Below are positions 7,479 to 13,514 of a stretch of DNA of 35,676 nucleotides, piece after piece. Location: the IMG/VR virus record IMGVR_UViG_3300031237_000254, positions 1-35,676 of that record. One strand, given 5' to 3'. Source of the stretch: a virus. Positions within the stretch are counted from its first letter, which is position 1, and every line of letters begins with the position of its first letter. Made by a program: the position numbers and the translations under genes. A model generated the notes under the pieces. The model was not told the DNA's origin, searched no databases, and was given only the letters and a program-made list of their open reading frames with translations.

Positions 7479-7877
7479 CTACTCGGGGGGCGGTGGCCGC
7501 GCCTCAAACAGATCGCCGTTCACCGGGCGCGTGTTGCGCGGTGCGTAGTCCGATGGCTGGGCATGGTCCAACGTGGCGCGCACCAGGTCGCGGCGCACAT
7601 GGGTGGAGAGCGGCAGGTTGATGCTCGGGTTCGGCGTGGCGCTGGGCGAAAGCGTGCGCACGATCTCGGTCAGGGCGCTGAAGGTATGCCCGCACTCGGC
7701 ATTGGTGCAGCAATAGGTGGTCTCGCGCGTCAGCACCGTGATCTGCACGCTGGTGCGGATCAGGGCCTGCGCATCGCAGTGCGGGCAATGCAACCGGGTG
7801 CGCTCACGCGGAAGCGAGCGCGGGAAGGTCAGCGCCAAAGCCTTGCGCCTTGGGTCGTTGATGCGTGAACTGCTCAT
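7479..7877 (-). CDS. Ogr/Delta-family zinc-finger late transcription activator
   Basis: A 132-residue protein with cysteines C31, C34, C57 and C62 in the arrangement C-x2-C-x22-C-x4-C that defines the P2 Ogr / P4 Delta family; CPHC and CTNAECGHTF are visible. Members bind upstream of late promoters and recruit RNA polymerase to express capsid, tail and lysis genes. It is longer than P2 Ogr (about 72 residues) by ~30 N-terminal and ~50 C-terminal residues, the latter proline-rich. In P2, ogr follows gene D; here it is in the early operon, coupled to the CII-like gene (ATGA at 7874-7877). The start at 7877 was chosen for that coupling. Candidate binding sites are listed at 20160, 26823 and 32778. 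Confidence 0.85.
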   Translation of the reverse strand: MSSSRINDPRRKALALTFPRSLPRERTRLHCPHCDAQALIRTSVQITVLTRETTYCCTNAECGHTFSALTEIVRTLSPSATPNPSINLPLSTHVRRDLVRATLDHAQPSDYAPRNTRPVNGDLFEARPPPPE

Positions 7878-8212
7878 GCGCGGCCACCCCGCAGCTCCTG
7901 GCTGGTAGTCGGCGCCTCTTGCCGGCTCGGCCCACATTCGCCGCCGCCAGCCCGTGCGCAGTGGCAGTACATGCCCACCTCGCCCAGCGTACCGATCGCC
8001 TCCAGGTACTTGCGGCTGATCAGCACAAAGCCCGCTGCATTGACCAGCGCATCAATCTTGCCAATGGGCACCCCCTGCTGGCCGCTCAGAAACCGGCTGA
8101 CGGAAGGGCCGTCCCATGCCGCCGCGTCCTGGGCGGCGCTGCCCGGCTGGCTCAAGTGCTGGCGCAACACGCGCTCGATCGTGCTGCTGGTGTGAGAGTG
8201 ACGTGAATTCAT
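7874..8212 (-). CDS. CII-like phage transcriptional regulator
   Basis: A 112-residue protein resembling lambda CII-type regulators: residues ~10-65 form a helix-turn-helix domain (STIERVLRQHL, DGPSVSRFLSGQQGVPIGKIDALVNAAGFVLI). The typical recognition segment SVSRFLSG is present. The C-terminal ~40 residues include CHC and C residues (YCHCARAGGGECG), which could be a metal site. The ATG at 8212 lacks a clear Shine-Dalgarno sequence, so the start is the least certain part. It is coupled to the downstream Ogr-like activator. In such phages CII-like proteins influence the lysis-lysogeny choice; here it lies on the lytic side of the switch. Confidence 0.7.
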   Translation of the reverse strand: MNSRHSHTSSTIERVLRQHLSQPGSAAQDAAAWDGPSVSRFLSGQQGVPIGKIDALVNAAGFVLISRKYLEAIGTLGEVGMYCHCARAGGGECGPSRQEAPTTSQELRGGRA

Positions 8213-8357
8213 TGCGTGGACGGGTTGGATGGGGTGGCGCGCACCGCTGCGCAAAACAAATTGCGTGTGGCTGTCCGGGTTGCTGGGCAGCATTGGCGTT
8301 TTTGGAGGTGACGCGATGGGCAAGGTGATCAGGTTTCCGGTGGAGCGGGTTGGGCGC

Positions 8358-8891
8358 TCACAAGCCCGGCAGCTCGGGTTGTTCGACGGTACGGCCAATG
8401 GCGCCCATTTCCGGGCAGGGCATTCCCAGCAGGCGCGACACATAGCGCAGTTGCCCATGCAATGCAGCGCGCATGCCCGCTGTGGTGTGGCCCAGCAGCT
8501 CGCGCAACAGGCTGCGGCGCTCCTTCAAATAGGCCAGGCGCTGCCCGTGGCTCATGTGGCCGATCTGCTGCGGCACCACCCGGCCCTCCAGCACATCCAG
8601 CACCCACTGCCGGAAGGCCTTGGCCTTCTCAGTGCGCGCCAGCATGCCCAGCAAGTAGCAGCCGCGTGGGCTGAACACGCGCACGGGTTGCACGCCGCCA
8701 GCGGTGGGCAGGTCCAGCACCTGGGTCATTTCTTCGGTGAACTCGTCGGCGTTGCGGCCATACAAGTCGGCCAATCTGTCATCGCGGTTGTAGCCCAAGG
8801 CACCCGCAATCTGCGGGCCCCTTAGCCATGCCACGTTGTGGATATCGACCACGTCGAACTCAGTGTTTTCAAAGGTGAGGATGGTGGACAT
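8358..8891 (-). CDS. BRO-N domain phage antirepressor
   Basis: A 177-residue protein whose first ~105 residues are a BRO-N domain: STILTFENTEFDVVDIHNVAWLRG... then IAGALGYN, a region of charged helix, then VRVFSPRGCYLLGMLA and AFRQWVLDVLEG. These are the hallmarks of Bro/antirepressor proteins that bind DNA or phage repressors and favour lytic growth. The C-terminal part is helical (RLAYLKERRSLLRELLG) without a KilA-C or ANT domain I can name. It sits between the RHH gene and the CII-like gene in the early leftward operon, a sensible place for a factor that antagonises the repressor at 9224. Confidence 0.85.
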   Translation of the reverse strand: MSTILTFENTEFDVVDIHNVAWLRGPQIAGALGYNRDDRLADLYGRNADEFTEEMTQVLDLPTAGGVQPVRVFSPRGCYLLGMLARTEKAKAFRQWVLDVLEGRVVPQQIGHMSHGQRLAYLKERRSLLRELLGHTTAGMRAALHGQLRYVSRLLGMPCPEMGAIGRTVEQPELPGL

Positions 8892-8931
8892 GGGTGGTTC
8901 TTTTTCAAATGGTCCAGGGGGGTGGGCGGTA

Positions 8932-9120
8932 TCAGATGGGCAACTGGCCAGTGCGCAGGTAGTGGTTCAGCGCGCGGACAACGATCAGGCGGGCCATGTT
9001 GGCCAGTGGTCGGTCTTCCTTCTCGGCCAGAGCCTTGAAGTCGTTCAATTCCTGCGGGAGGAGACGCAACCCAATGGGCTTCGTCGTCACGACGCCGTGC
9101 GGTGCGCGTTTTCTATTCAT
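8932..9120 (-). CDS. Ribbon-helix-helix (Arc-like) DNA-binding protein
   Basis: A 62-residue protein with the Arc/MetJ-type layout: a short beta strand (KPIGLRLLPQE) followed by two helices (LNDFKALAEKEDRPLANMARLIVVRALNHYL). Such dimers bind operators in tandem. It is the first gene left of the immunity intergenic region and diverges from the repressor, the position held by Cox in P2, so it may control the lytic/lysogenic switch and perhaps excision; the function is inferred. The start at 9120 has only a weak AAAGA site. Length is typical for the fold. Confidence 0.75.
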   Translation of the reverse strand: MNRKRAPHGVVTTKPIGLRLLPQELNDFKALAEKEDRPLANMARLIVVRALNHYLRTGQLPI

Positions 9121-9223
9121 GTCGTTCTTTCATAAGAATTTGCTTGGTGTGTGCTTCGGTTAGCATCGAAGCGCATGTATTTACATAGTTGGCGAATTCT
9201 CTTATGAAAAAACATAGGAGTCA
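9121..9223. promoter_or_regulatory. Immunity-switch operator region with nested inverted repeats
   Basis: The 103-bp gap between the divergent RHH and repressor genes holds nested dyads. The outer half-sites TTTCATAAGAATT (9128-9140) and AATTCTCTTATGAAA (9195-9209) are inverted copies differing by a 2-base insertion. Inside are GCTTCG-N8-CGAAGC (9153-9172) and ATGTA-TT-TACAT (9175-9186). These are natural operator candidates for the repressor and/or the RHH protein. No clear -35/-10 pair is seen for the leftward promoter; a weak TTTTCA-17-TATGTA is the best. Confidence 0.6.
9180..9208 (+). promoter_or_regulatory. Predicted promoter for repressor gene
   Basis: TTTACA (-35, 9180-9185) and TATGAA (-10, 9203-9208) are separated by 17 bp. 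The -35 matches consensus at 5 of 6 positions and the -10 at 4 of 6. Transcription would begin near 9215, directly before the AGGAG ribosome site. The -10 lies within the right outer operator half-site (9195-9209), and the -35 overlaps the ATGTA/TACAT dyad, so binding there would block or tune this promoter (autoregulation inferred). Confidence 0.55.
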
Positions 9224-10078
9224 ATGATATTTATGATTTTCCATAGCATTGGTGACCGCTTACGCTCGGAACGTGAGCGTCTGAAGTTGAGCCAAGCAGA
9301 GCTTGCGGAGGTTGGTGGCGTAAAGCCACTAACGCAACACAGCTATGAAAAAGGTAGCAGTTACCCCAATGCTGACTATTTGGCGAAGGTGAACGATCTG
9401 GGCGTAGATGCCCTCTATGTCGTTACTGGCGAGCGCGCAAGATCTCGTCAGGCGAGTCGCGGAACAGCGGGCGAGATTGAGTCGCTCGTAGTGCTCCAGA
9501 GCCGAGGCATCTACCCAGACGGTGAAGGCGGCGGGCGTGTCTCGTCCGCAGGCTTGGCGCTGCTGCTGGACTACGTACGAGAAAGCAAGGACAACCGCAC
9601 TACCAAGCTCACTGCAAAAGAGCTGCAGAAGGTTTCCAGCTTCGTACCCAAGGATGCACGTGAGTGGCTGCTGCAGCCGGTGGCACTTACGCCCTATCAG
9701 GATGGCAAGGCAAGCTACCTCTTGCTGTTATTCCGGTGCAAAACACCCGTGGCTGTGGTGTGGAAGGTCGGGCCATTTCCAGGGCAGATACCGTCGCGCA
9801 TTGATATCACTACGGATTCCGAACTCCCACTGATGGCGGTAAGTGATGAGGACGACGACGTGCGCTGGCAGCTTGATTTAACGCTCGACGGCGCTCATGA
9901 AACCCTCCTCAAGGGCGTGGAGCTACGGGCCAACCTGATACCAATTGATTTCGCACGCAAACAAATGGCTGTGCAGAAAATCGTAAATGTCCAAGTCGGC
10001 GGCGACGTAGGCCAGTCCATCGCAGGCAATCAGACGAACACCGGTCCGATGTCTTTCAGCGTCGGCAAGCGTAAGTAA
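9224..10078 (+). CDS. XRE-family phage repressor (C/CI-like)
   Basis: A 284-residue repressor. An N-terminal Cro/CI-type helix-turn-helix spans about residues 8-65 (IGDRLRSERERLKLSQAELAEV, then QHSYEKGSSYPNADYLAKV and the VDALYVVTGER end typical of phage repressors). There is no LexA-like Ser-Lys autocleavage motif that I can see; instead the C-terminal half is mixed alpha/beta and ends in GGDVGQSIAGNQTNTGPMSF, a short tail motif also seen in the ORF at 10863. It diverges from the lytic genes and should hold lysogeny. ATG at 9224 is only 3 bases from AGGAG, while ATG at 9233 is 12 bases away, so the start is ambiguous. The next gene begins 15 bp after its stop and is likely co-transcribed. 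Confidence 0.85.
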   Translation: MIFMIFHSIGDRLRSERERLKLSQAELAEVGGVKPLTQHSYEKGSSYPNADYLAKVNDLGVDALYVVTGERARSRQASRGTAGEIESLVVLQSRGIYPDGEGGGRVSSAGLALLLDYVRESKDNRTTKLTAKELQKVSSFVPKDAREWLLQPVALTPYQDGKASYLLLLFRCKTPVAVVWKVGPFPGQIPSRIDITTDSELPLMAVSDEDDDVRWQLDLTLDGAHETLLKGVELRANLIPIDFARKQMAVQKIVNVQVGGDVGQSIAGNQTNTGPMSFSVGKRK

Positions 10079-10092
10079 GCACTGAGTAATAA

Positions 10093-10632
10093 ATGACCGG
10101 CCCAGCCCCAATCACTGCTGCCCATGTTCTGACGTTCTGCGACAGCGTTGCGAAAGGCTCACAGCCTGTGCAGGTGCGGTGCGATCCGGTTCCCGATCAG
10201 GAGTTAGACGATTGCTTTGTGACCGTGGATCAGCAGGTCGCAAGCAGTGGCGGGGCACCCGTTCTGGGCTGGGCGATCTGGGAGGTTCCCGGCGTTTTGA
10301 TAGAGGCGGAGTTCCACGCTGTTTGGCAACAGCCAGAGGGCACGCTGCTGGACATTTCCGCGCGGCCCTTGAACTTTTATTCGATCACTTTCGTTCCAGA
10401 TCCTGGTGCCCGCTACGCAGGCCGGCAGGTCGACAACGTACGAGTGCCTTTGAGCAGTGACCCGCGCGTTCGCCAGTTCATCTATCTATGCCAGAGGCGC
10501 TTTGAGCTTGAGAACACAGGGGCGCTGGCTGACCAGCACGGGCTGGTCGAACTCCCCCCGGGCATTGCGAAGGCGCACAGGTCGGTGATGGACCAGCTTG
10601 CCCGACTGGCCAAGCGTTTGTTTCGCGGGTAG
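10093..10632 (+). CDS. Conserved hypothetical protein co-transcribed with repressor
   Basis: A 179-residue protein without a function I can name. Its most distinctive segment is LGWAIWEVPGVLIEAEFHAVW near residues 60-80, followed by a beta-like stretch (LLDISARP, YSITFVPDP). I have the impression that this GW-IWE / EAE-HAVW signature occurs in uncharacterised bacterial proteins, some linked to SEC-C zinc motifs, but no cysteine cluster is present here. It has no signal peptide or membrane span. It begins 15 bp after the repressor stop, so it should be made in the lysogen, as is usual for cargo genes that change host properties. The start codon has only a weak site (GAGTAATAA). Confidence 0.7.
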   Translation: MTGPAPITAAHVLTFCDSVAKGSQPVQVRCDPVPDQELDDCFVTVDQQVASSGGAPVLGWAIWEVPGVLIEAEFHAVWQQPEGTLLDISARPLNFYSITFVPDPGARYAGRQVDNVRVPLSSDPRVRQFIYLCQRRFELENTGALADQHGLVELPPGIAKAHRSVMDQLARLAKRLFRG

Positions 10633-10862
10633 GAGCATGGCCGCAGAGTTTCCAATGGCAGCGCTTTTCCAGATGAATCGGTTTGCAGGCATGTGCGCCT
10701 CCTTGAATTGCGCTCCATTGTTCGCGGCAGGTGGACGCGGTGCACGCGTTAGCACACGTACGGCGGGCGTGCACATGCTTATGCCGAGCACTGATGCACT
10801 CTTCCTGACGGCGGCGGTGGCGAAACAATTTTTTCTCCACTTAATAGGCCAAGGAACAAAGA

Positions 10863-10994
10863 GTGCAAGGACAGGTGATCGTTCGCCGGGATGCCGGCCA
10901 GGTGATCGCGGGCAATGCCGTGACGCACATAGACCAATTCATATCCACAACAAGCCACGCTGTCTCAGTCGTGGCTTTTTTTTCGGCTGTGTAA
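10863..10994 (+). CDS. Truncated 43-residue ORF with GQVIAGN motif
   Basis: A GTG-start frame preceded by AAGGA (10851-10855) encodes 43 residues. Residues 1-28 (VQGQVIVRRDAGQVIAGN...) resemble the C-terminal tail of the repressor at 9224 (D-x-GQ-x-IAGN-xx-T). From about residue 31 the frame is formed by the terminator hairpin and its T-run (10952-10983), so the original gene, if any, was cut off here. In related phages this GQ-V-GN motif begins or ends small regulatory proteins; that is recollection, not proof. It is either a remnant or a micro-protein. Confidence 0.35.
   Translation: MQGQVIVRRDAGQVIAGNAVTHIDQFISTTSHAVSVVAFFSAV
10952..10983 (+). terminator. Rho-independent terminator
   Basis: A perfect 8-bp stem AAGCCACG (10952-10959) / CGTGGCTT (10970-10977) with a 10-base loop is followed directly by a run of T to 10983 (eight T after the C). 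This is a classical intrinsic terminator for rightward transcripts and would end the repressor-10093 transcript, separating it from the genes at 11178 and 11855. Confidence 0.85.
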
Positions 10995-11152
10995 GCGCCA
11001 CGTTGGCAATTTGTGCCAGCACACCGCCGCCGGTCGTGCAGTCCTGCAGGCACGCCGATCTGGCCTATTCCCCCGGCGCCCTGACGCTGATGGGGCGTGT
11101 AGAAAAGACGTGCACTTTGGTGAATGGCGCGCCCACTTGGGTGCGTGGTTAG
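10976..11152 (+). pseudogene. Remnant of small cysteine protein resembling DUF1496
   Basis: Directly after the terminator stem one frame encodes FFFGCVSATLAICAS-TPPPVVQ followed by CRHADLAYSPGALTLM, then KTCTLVNGAPTWVRG. The C...YSPGA...C...W pattern resembles the short exported proteins of the DUF1496 type, and the hydrophobic stretch before it looks like the second half of a signal peptide. No ATG with a ribosome site is found; the 5' part coincides with the terminator. The likely reading is a decayed gene whose front was lost. Alternative: a real gene with an unusual start further left in the same frame. Confidence 0.35.
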
Positions 11153-11177
11153 TCAACATTTTGGGAGGATCGAACGC

Positions 11178-11801
11178 ATGGACGAATACCAAGGGCAGCC
11201 CAGTGCGGCGCTGCAAAAGCACCAGACTGAGCGCGCGTGTGCACAACTGCTGGGATTGGTCGGCGGAATTACCGCCGACGGGCAACTGCACGATCTTGAG
11301 ATCCAGTTCTTACGCACCTGGCTGGCCGAGAACAAGCAAGCGGCTGAGCATTGGCTTGGTGCCCAATTGTGCGAACAGATCGACCATGTGATGGTCGATG
11401 GCGTCATTACCGACGATGAGCGCGCACAGCTGCTGCAGATCCTGCAGGGCGCTTGCGGCGTGCAGTTCGCAGAAACCGGGGTTGTGACACCCGACACCAT
11501 CAGCAGCTTTCCGGCCGATGAGTGCGAAGTGGTTTTCCAGGGCCGCACCTTTTGCCTCACTGGCAAATTCCACTTCGGTTCACGCGGCGAGTGCGAGGCT
11601 GCCACCGCGGCCTCTGGCGGCACCTGCGCTGATGGCGTGTCGAAGAAGATCCACTACCTCGTTATCGGCTCTGCCGGCGCCACCGCTTCATGGAAGCAGG
11701 CCACCTACGGCAACAAGATCGACACGGCCATGAAGCTGCGGGAGAAGGGGCATCCCGTCTATGTTCTGACCGAAGAATCCTGGCGCGGCGCCCTGATCTG
11801 A
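11178..11801 (+). CDS. TerB-like / BRCT domain protein
   Basis: A 207-residue protein. Residues ~10-95 are helical with two acidic turn motifs, GGITADGQLHDLEIQFLRTWL and MVDGVITDDERAQLLQIL, spaced as in TerB-like domains. Residues ~115-207 form a BRCT domain of the bacterial DNA-ligase type: VVFQGRTFCLTGKFHFGSR, then ATAASGGTCADGVSKKIHYLVIG, then GNKIDTAMKLREKGHPVYVLTEESW. BRCT domains bind DNA ends, phosphates or partner proteins. The start at 11178 follows GGGAGGATCGAACGC. It stands after the terminator and before a membrane protein gene in the cargo segment. Its job is unknown; DNA-end sensing in defence or repair is inference. Confidence 0.8.
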   Translation: MDEYQGQPSAALQKHQTERACAQLLGLVGGITADGQLHDLEIQFLRTWLAENKQAAEHWLGAQLCEQIDHVMVDGVITDDERAQLLQILQGACGVQFAETGVVTPDTISSFPADECEVVFQGRTFCLTGKFHFGSRGECEAATAASGGTCADGVSKKIHYLVIGSAGATASWKQATYGNKIDTAMKLREKGHPVYVLTEESWRGALI

Positions 11802-11854
11802 GCAAACCATAGATTTGACAGAAGCTTCATGTATCGTTTTTTGAGAGGAATATC

Positions 11855-12787
11855 GTGGAAGATGTGATTGAGCAAGACGGCGTTTTCGTATTTCGCACCT
11901 CACACCGAATCGTCTACAACACCAAGCAGCCGGTTCCTATCAAAGAAGTCATCCTTGCGTTGCAAGGGCTTGATGGCCTACTTCGGGCCGTCCCGAAATT
12001 GGTGGAAGGCTTTACTGGCGTTGAAATTGAGCGCGGCGAATTTCATATCCAAAGCCTAGAATCAGGTAGCCTGATCGAGGACATCGCTGTAGCGTTCTTC
12101 TTCAAAGACAAGGCTGGCCTCGATGCCTTTGTCACCAAGATGGGAGCAAACAAAGCCGTGAAGGCAACCGTGATCACTGCAATCATTGCAGCACTTGTGG
12201 CCTACGGGCTTCACTTGGCCACAGCCAAGAATCCAGCGCCCAACATCACTGCAACCAACAACGTGATCATCAACATTGGTGCCGGTGAGGTTGGCATGAC
12301 GCCTGAGGCCTTTACGGCCGTCGTCAAATCTGCGGTGGGCGACAAAAAGGGCGTTGCAGAAAATGCGCTCAAATTCATTGGACCGGCCCGCGCAGACCCC
12401 GGATCATCCGTGACGCTCGATAGCGCTGTGCAGGGTCAGCAGGCAAGCGTTCCGATTGAGATTTCATCCGCAGCGATTGCCGAGGCACCTAAGCGTATTG
12501 AACTGGCATCGAATGAACGCGTGGAAGAGTACAAGTCCGCCAAACTCTATATCCGTGCCACCAATCTTGATAGCAAAAAAATCGGCTGGGCTGGCAAGCT
12601 TGCGAATCGTGATGATCGCCTTCCTATCGAACTGGACCCCGCTGTTTCTGAGGCCGATATTTTTGGGCGAACAGAGGTTGTTGTAGATGCCGCCTTGGTC
12701 TTCAAGGAAAAAGGCAAGTCGCGTGAGCTGAGTCCGGCACGAATTTACGTCAGGAAAGTCATCAAAGACGTGCTGGCCAGTCGGTAG
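11855..12787 (+). CDS. Membrane-anchored protein of unknown function
   Basis: A 310-residue protein starting with GTG after GAGAGGAA. Residues 1-95 form a soluble alpha/beta domain with the phrase VEIERGEFHIQSLESGSLIEDIAVAFFF; similar 'IESGSL' segments occur in uncharacterised proteins of defence islands, as far as I recall. A single membrane helix follows at about 105-122 (VTAIIAALVAYGLHLA type). The remaining ~185 residues are on the other side and are beta-rich (RVEEYKSAKLYIRATNLDSKKIGWAGKL). The codon use and base composition are less GC-rich than the tail genes. A consensus TTGACA at 11815-11820 may be its -35, but no good -10 follows. Could act as an effector or superinfection factor; not established. 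Confidence 0.72.
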   Translation: MEDVIEQDGVFVFRTSHRIVYNTKQPVPIKEVILALQGLDGLLRAVPKLVEGFTGVEIERGEFHIQSLESGSLIEDIAVAFFFKDKAGLDAFVTKMGANKAVKATVITAIIAALVAYGLHLATAKNPAPNITATNNVIINIGAGEVGMTPEAFTAVVKSAVGDKKGVAENALKFIGPARADPGSSVTLDSAVQGQQASVPIEISSAAIAEAPKRIELASNERVEEYKSAKLYIRATNLDSKKIGWAGKLANRDDRLPIELDPAVSEADIFGRTEVVVDAALVFKEKGKSRELSPARIYVRKVIKDVLASR

Positions 12788-12795
12788 AAATCGGC

Positions 12796-13245
12796 TTACG
12801 CCGCCAGCCGCTGCTCTGCTTCCCAGCCCAGGCACGCCAGCGCCACGGTGCGCGGCACGGGCTTTTCACCGCTGCGGTAATAGGCCAGCATGCGGCGCGA
12901 TAGGCCCAGGGCTTCTGCGGCCGCGTCCAGCGTCATGTCGTGGCGTGCCATCCAGTTCCAGATGACTTCGTGTGAATAGCCGCCCGCCTGCTCCACGGCG
13001 CGGGCGCGCAGATTGTCGGCGGCCAACTCCAGGCTGTCGTCTTCGGCCCATGTCACGCTTGCGCCCCATTCGTCCACCTTGGCTTGGGTAAAAACGTCTG
13101 CCTTTGCCAAGCGTTTGAGCGTGGGGTAGCGGGCAATGAGGGGTTTCACGTCCAAGTGCAGCACGGCGCCATCGGCATAGGTCAGTTCCAGGCTGCTGGG
13201 TGGCACGGCGCGCACTGCGGTCAGGGTGAAGTGTTTGGCATTCAT
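12796..13245 (-). CDS. DUF2442 plus XRE helix-turn-helix protein (antitoxin-like)
   Basis: A 149-residue protein with two parts. Residues ~5-80 match DUF2442 (FTLTAVRAVPPSSLELTYADGAVLHLDVKPLI, then VDEWGASVTWAEDDSLELAADNL). Residues ~95-145 are a helix-turn-helix of the Cro/CI type (VIWNWMARHDMTLDAAAEALGLSRRMLAYYRSGEK). Fusion of DUF2442 to a DNA-binding domain is typical of the autoregulating member of DUF4160/DUF2442 pairs, which are suspected toxin-antitoxin modules. The ATG at 13245 is preceded by GGAGCTGAACCC and overlaps the upstream stop as ATGA. It ends 8 bp from the stop of the convergent membrane-protein gene. Confidence 0.85.
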   Translation of the reverse strand: MNAKHFTLTAVRAVPPSSLELTYADGAVLHLDVKPLIARYPTLKRLAKADVFTQAKVDEWGASVTWAEDDSLELAADNLRARAVEQAGGYSHEVIWNWMARHDMTLDAAAEALGLSRRMLAYYRSGEKPVPRTVALACLGWEAEQRLAA

Positions 13246-13472
13246 GGGTTCAGCTCCTTCCATTTGGCGTGCAACAGGGCTTGGTTGGCTGCAGCCCACG
13301 CCAGTGCAGCAGCCAACTCGCGCTTGGCCAGCTGGCCTCTGAGCACAGCAAAACCCGCGATCTCCACCAAAGCTTCGCGCCCATCGTTGAACCGCACATG
13401 AAAATGGGGTGGCAGGTGGTCTGCCGCGTACATGGTGATGGTGCAATCGGTCAGGCGTGCAAGCGTTGGCAT
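13242..13472 (-). CDS. DUF4160 protein (toxin-like partner)
   Basis: A 76-residue DUF4160 protein: TITMYAADHLPPHFHVRFNDGREALVEIAGF contains the family's conserved HxPPHFHV segment, and a helical end follows (AKRELAAALAWAAANQALLHAKW). The biochemical activity of the family is not known to me; genes of this kind are usually paired with DUF2442 genes and behave like type II toxin-antitoxin operons in gene neighbourhood. The start at 13472 has GAGG close by. A promoter with an internal perfect inverted repeat lies directly upstream (13480-13508). It is the first gene of a two-gene operon. Confidence 0.85.
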   Translation of the reverse strand: MPTLARLTDCTITMYAADHLPPHFHVRFNDGREALVEIAGFAVLRGQLAKRELAAALAWAAANQALLHAKWKELNP

Positions 13473-13479
13473 GACCTCT

Positions 13480-13508
13480 AGTTTAGTGCAATGGTTGCAC
13501 TATTGCAA
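13480..13508 (-). promoter_or_regulatory. Promoter with internal operator for DUF4160/DUF2442 operon
   Basis: On the minus strand TTGCAA (-35, plus coordinates 13503-13508) and TAAACT (-10, 13480-13485) are 17 bp apart. The spacer and edges contain a perfect 8-bp dyad TAGTGCAA-TGG-TTGCACTA (13484-13502), and a second overlapping dyad GGTTGCA-ctat-TGCAACC (13493-13510). Binding here by the HTH part of the DUF2442 protein would close the promoter. The predicted start point is within a base or two of the ATG at 13472, so the message may be nearly leaderless. Confidence 0.65.
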
Positions 13509-13514
13509 CCGGGT

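Noticed and set aside
11815-11843. Full sigma-70 promoter before the 11855 gene
   Set aside because: TTGACA is a perfect -35, but no acceptable -10 lies 16-18 bp downstream, so it is mentioned only in the gene entry.
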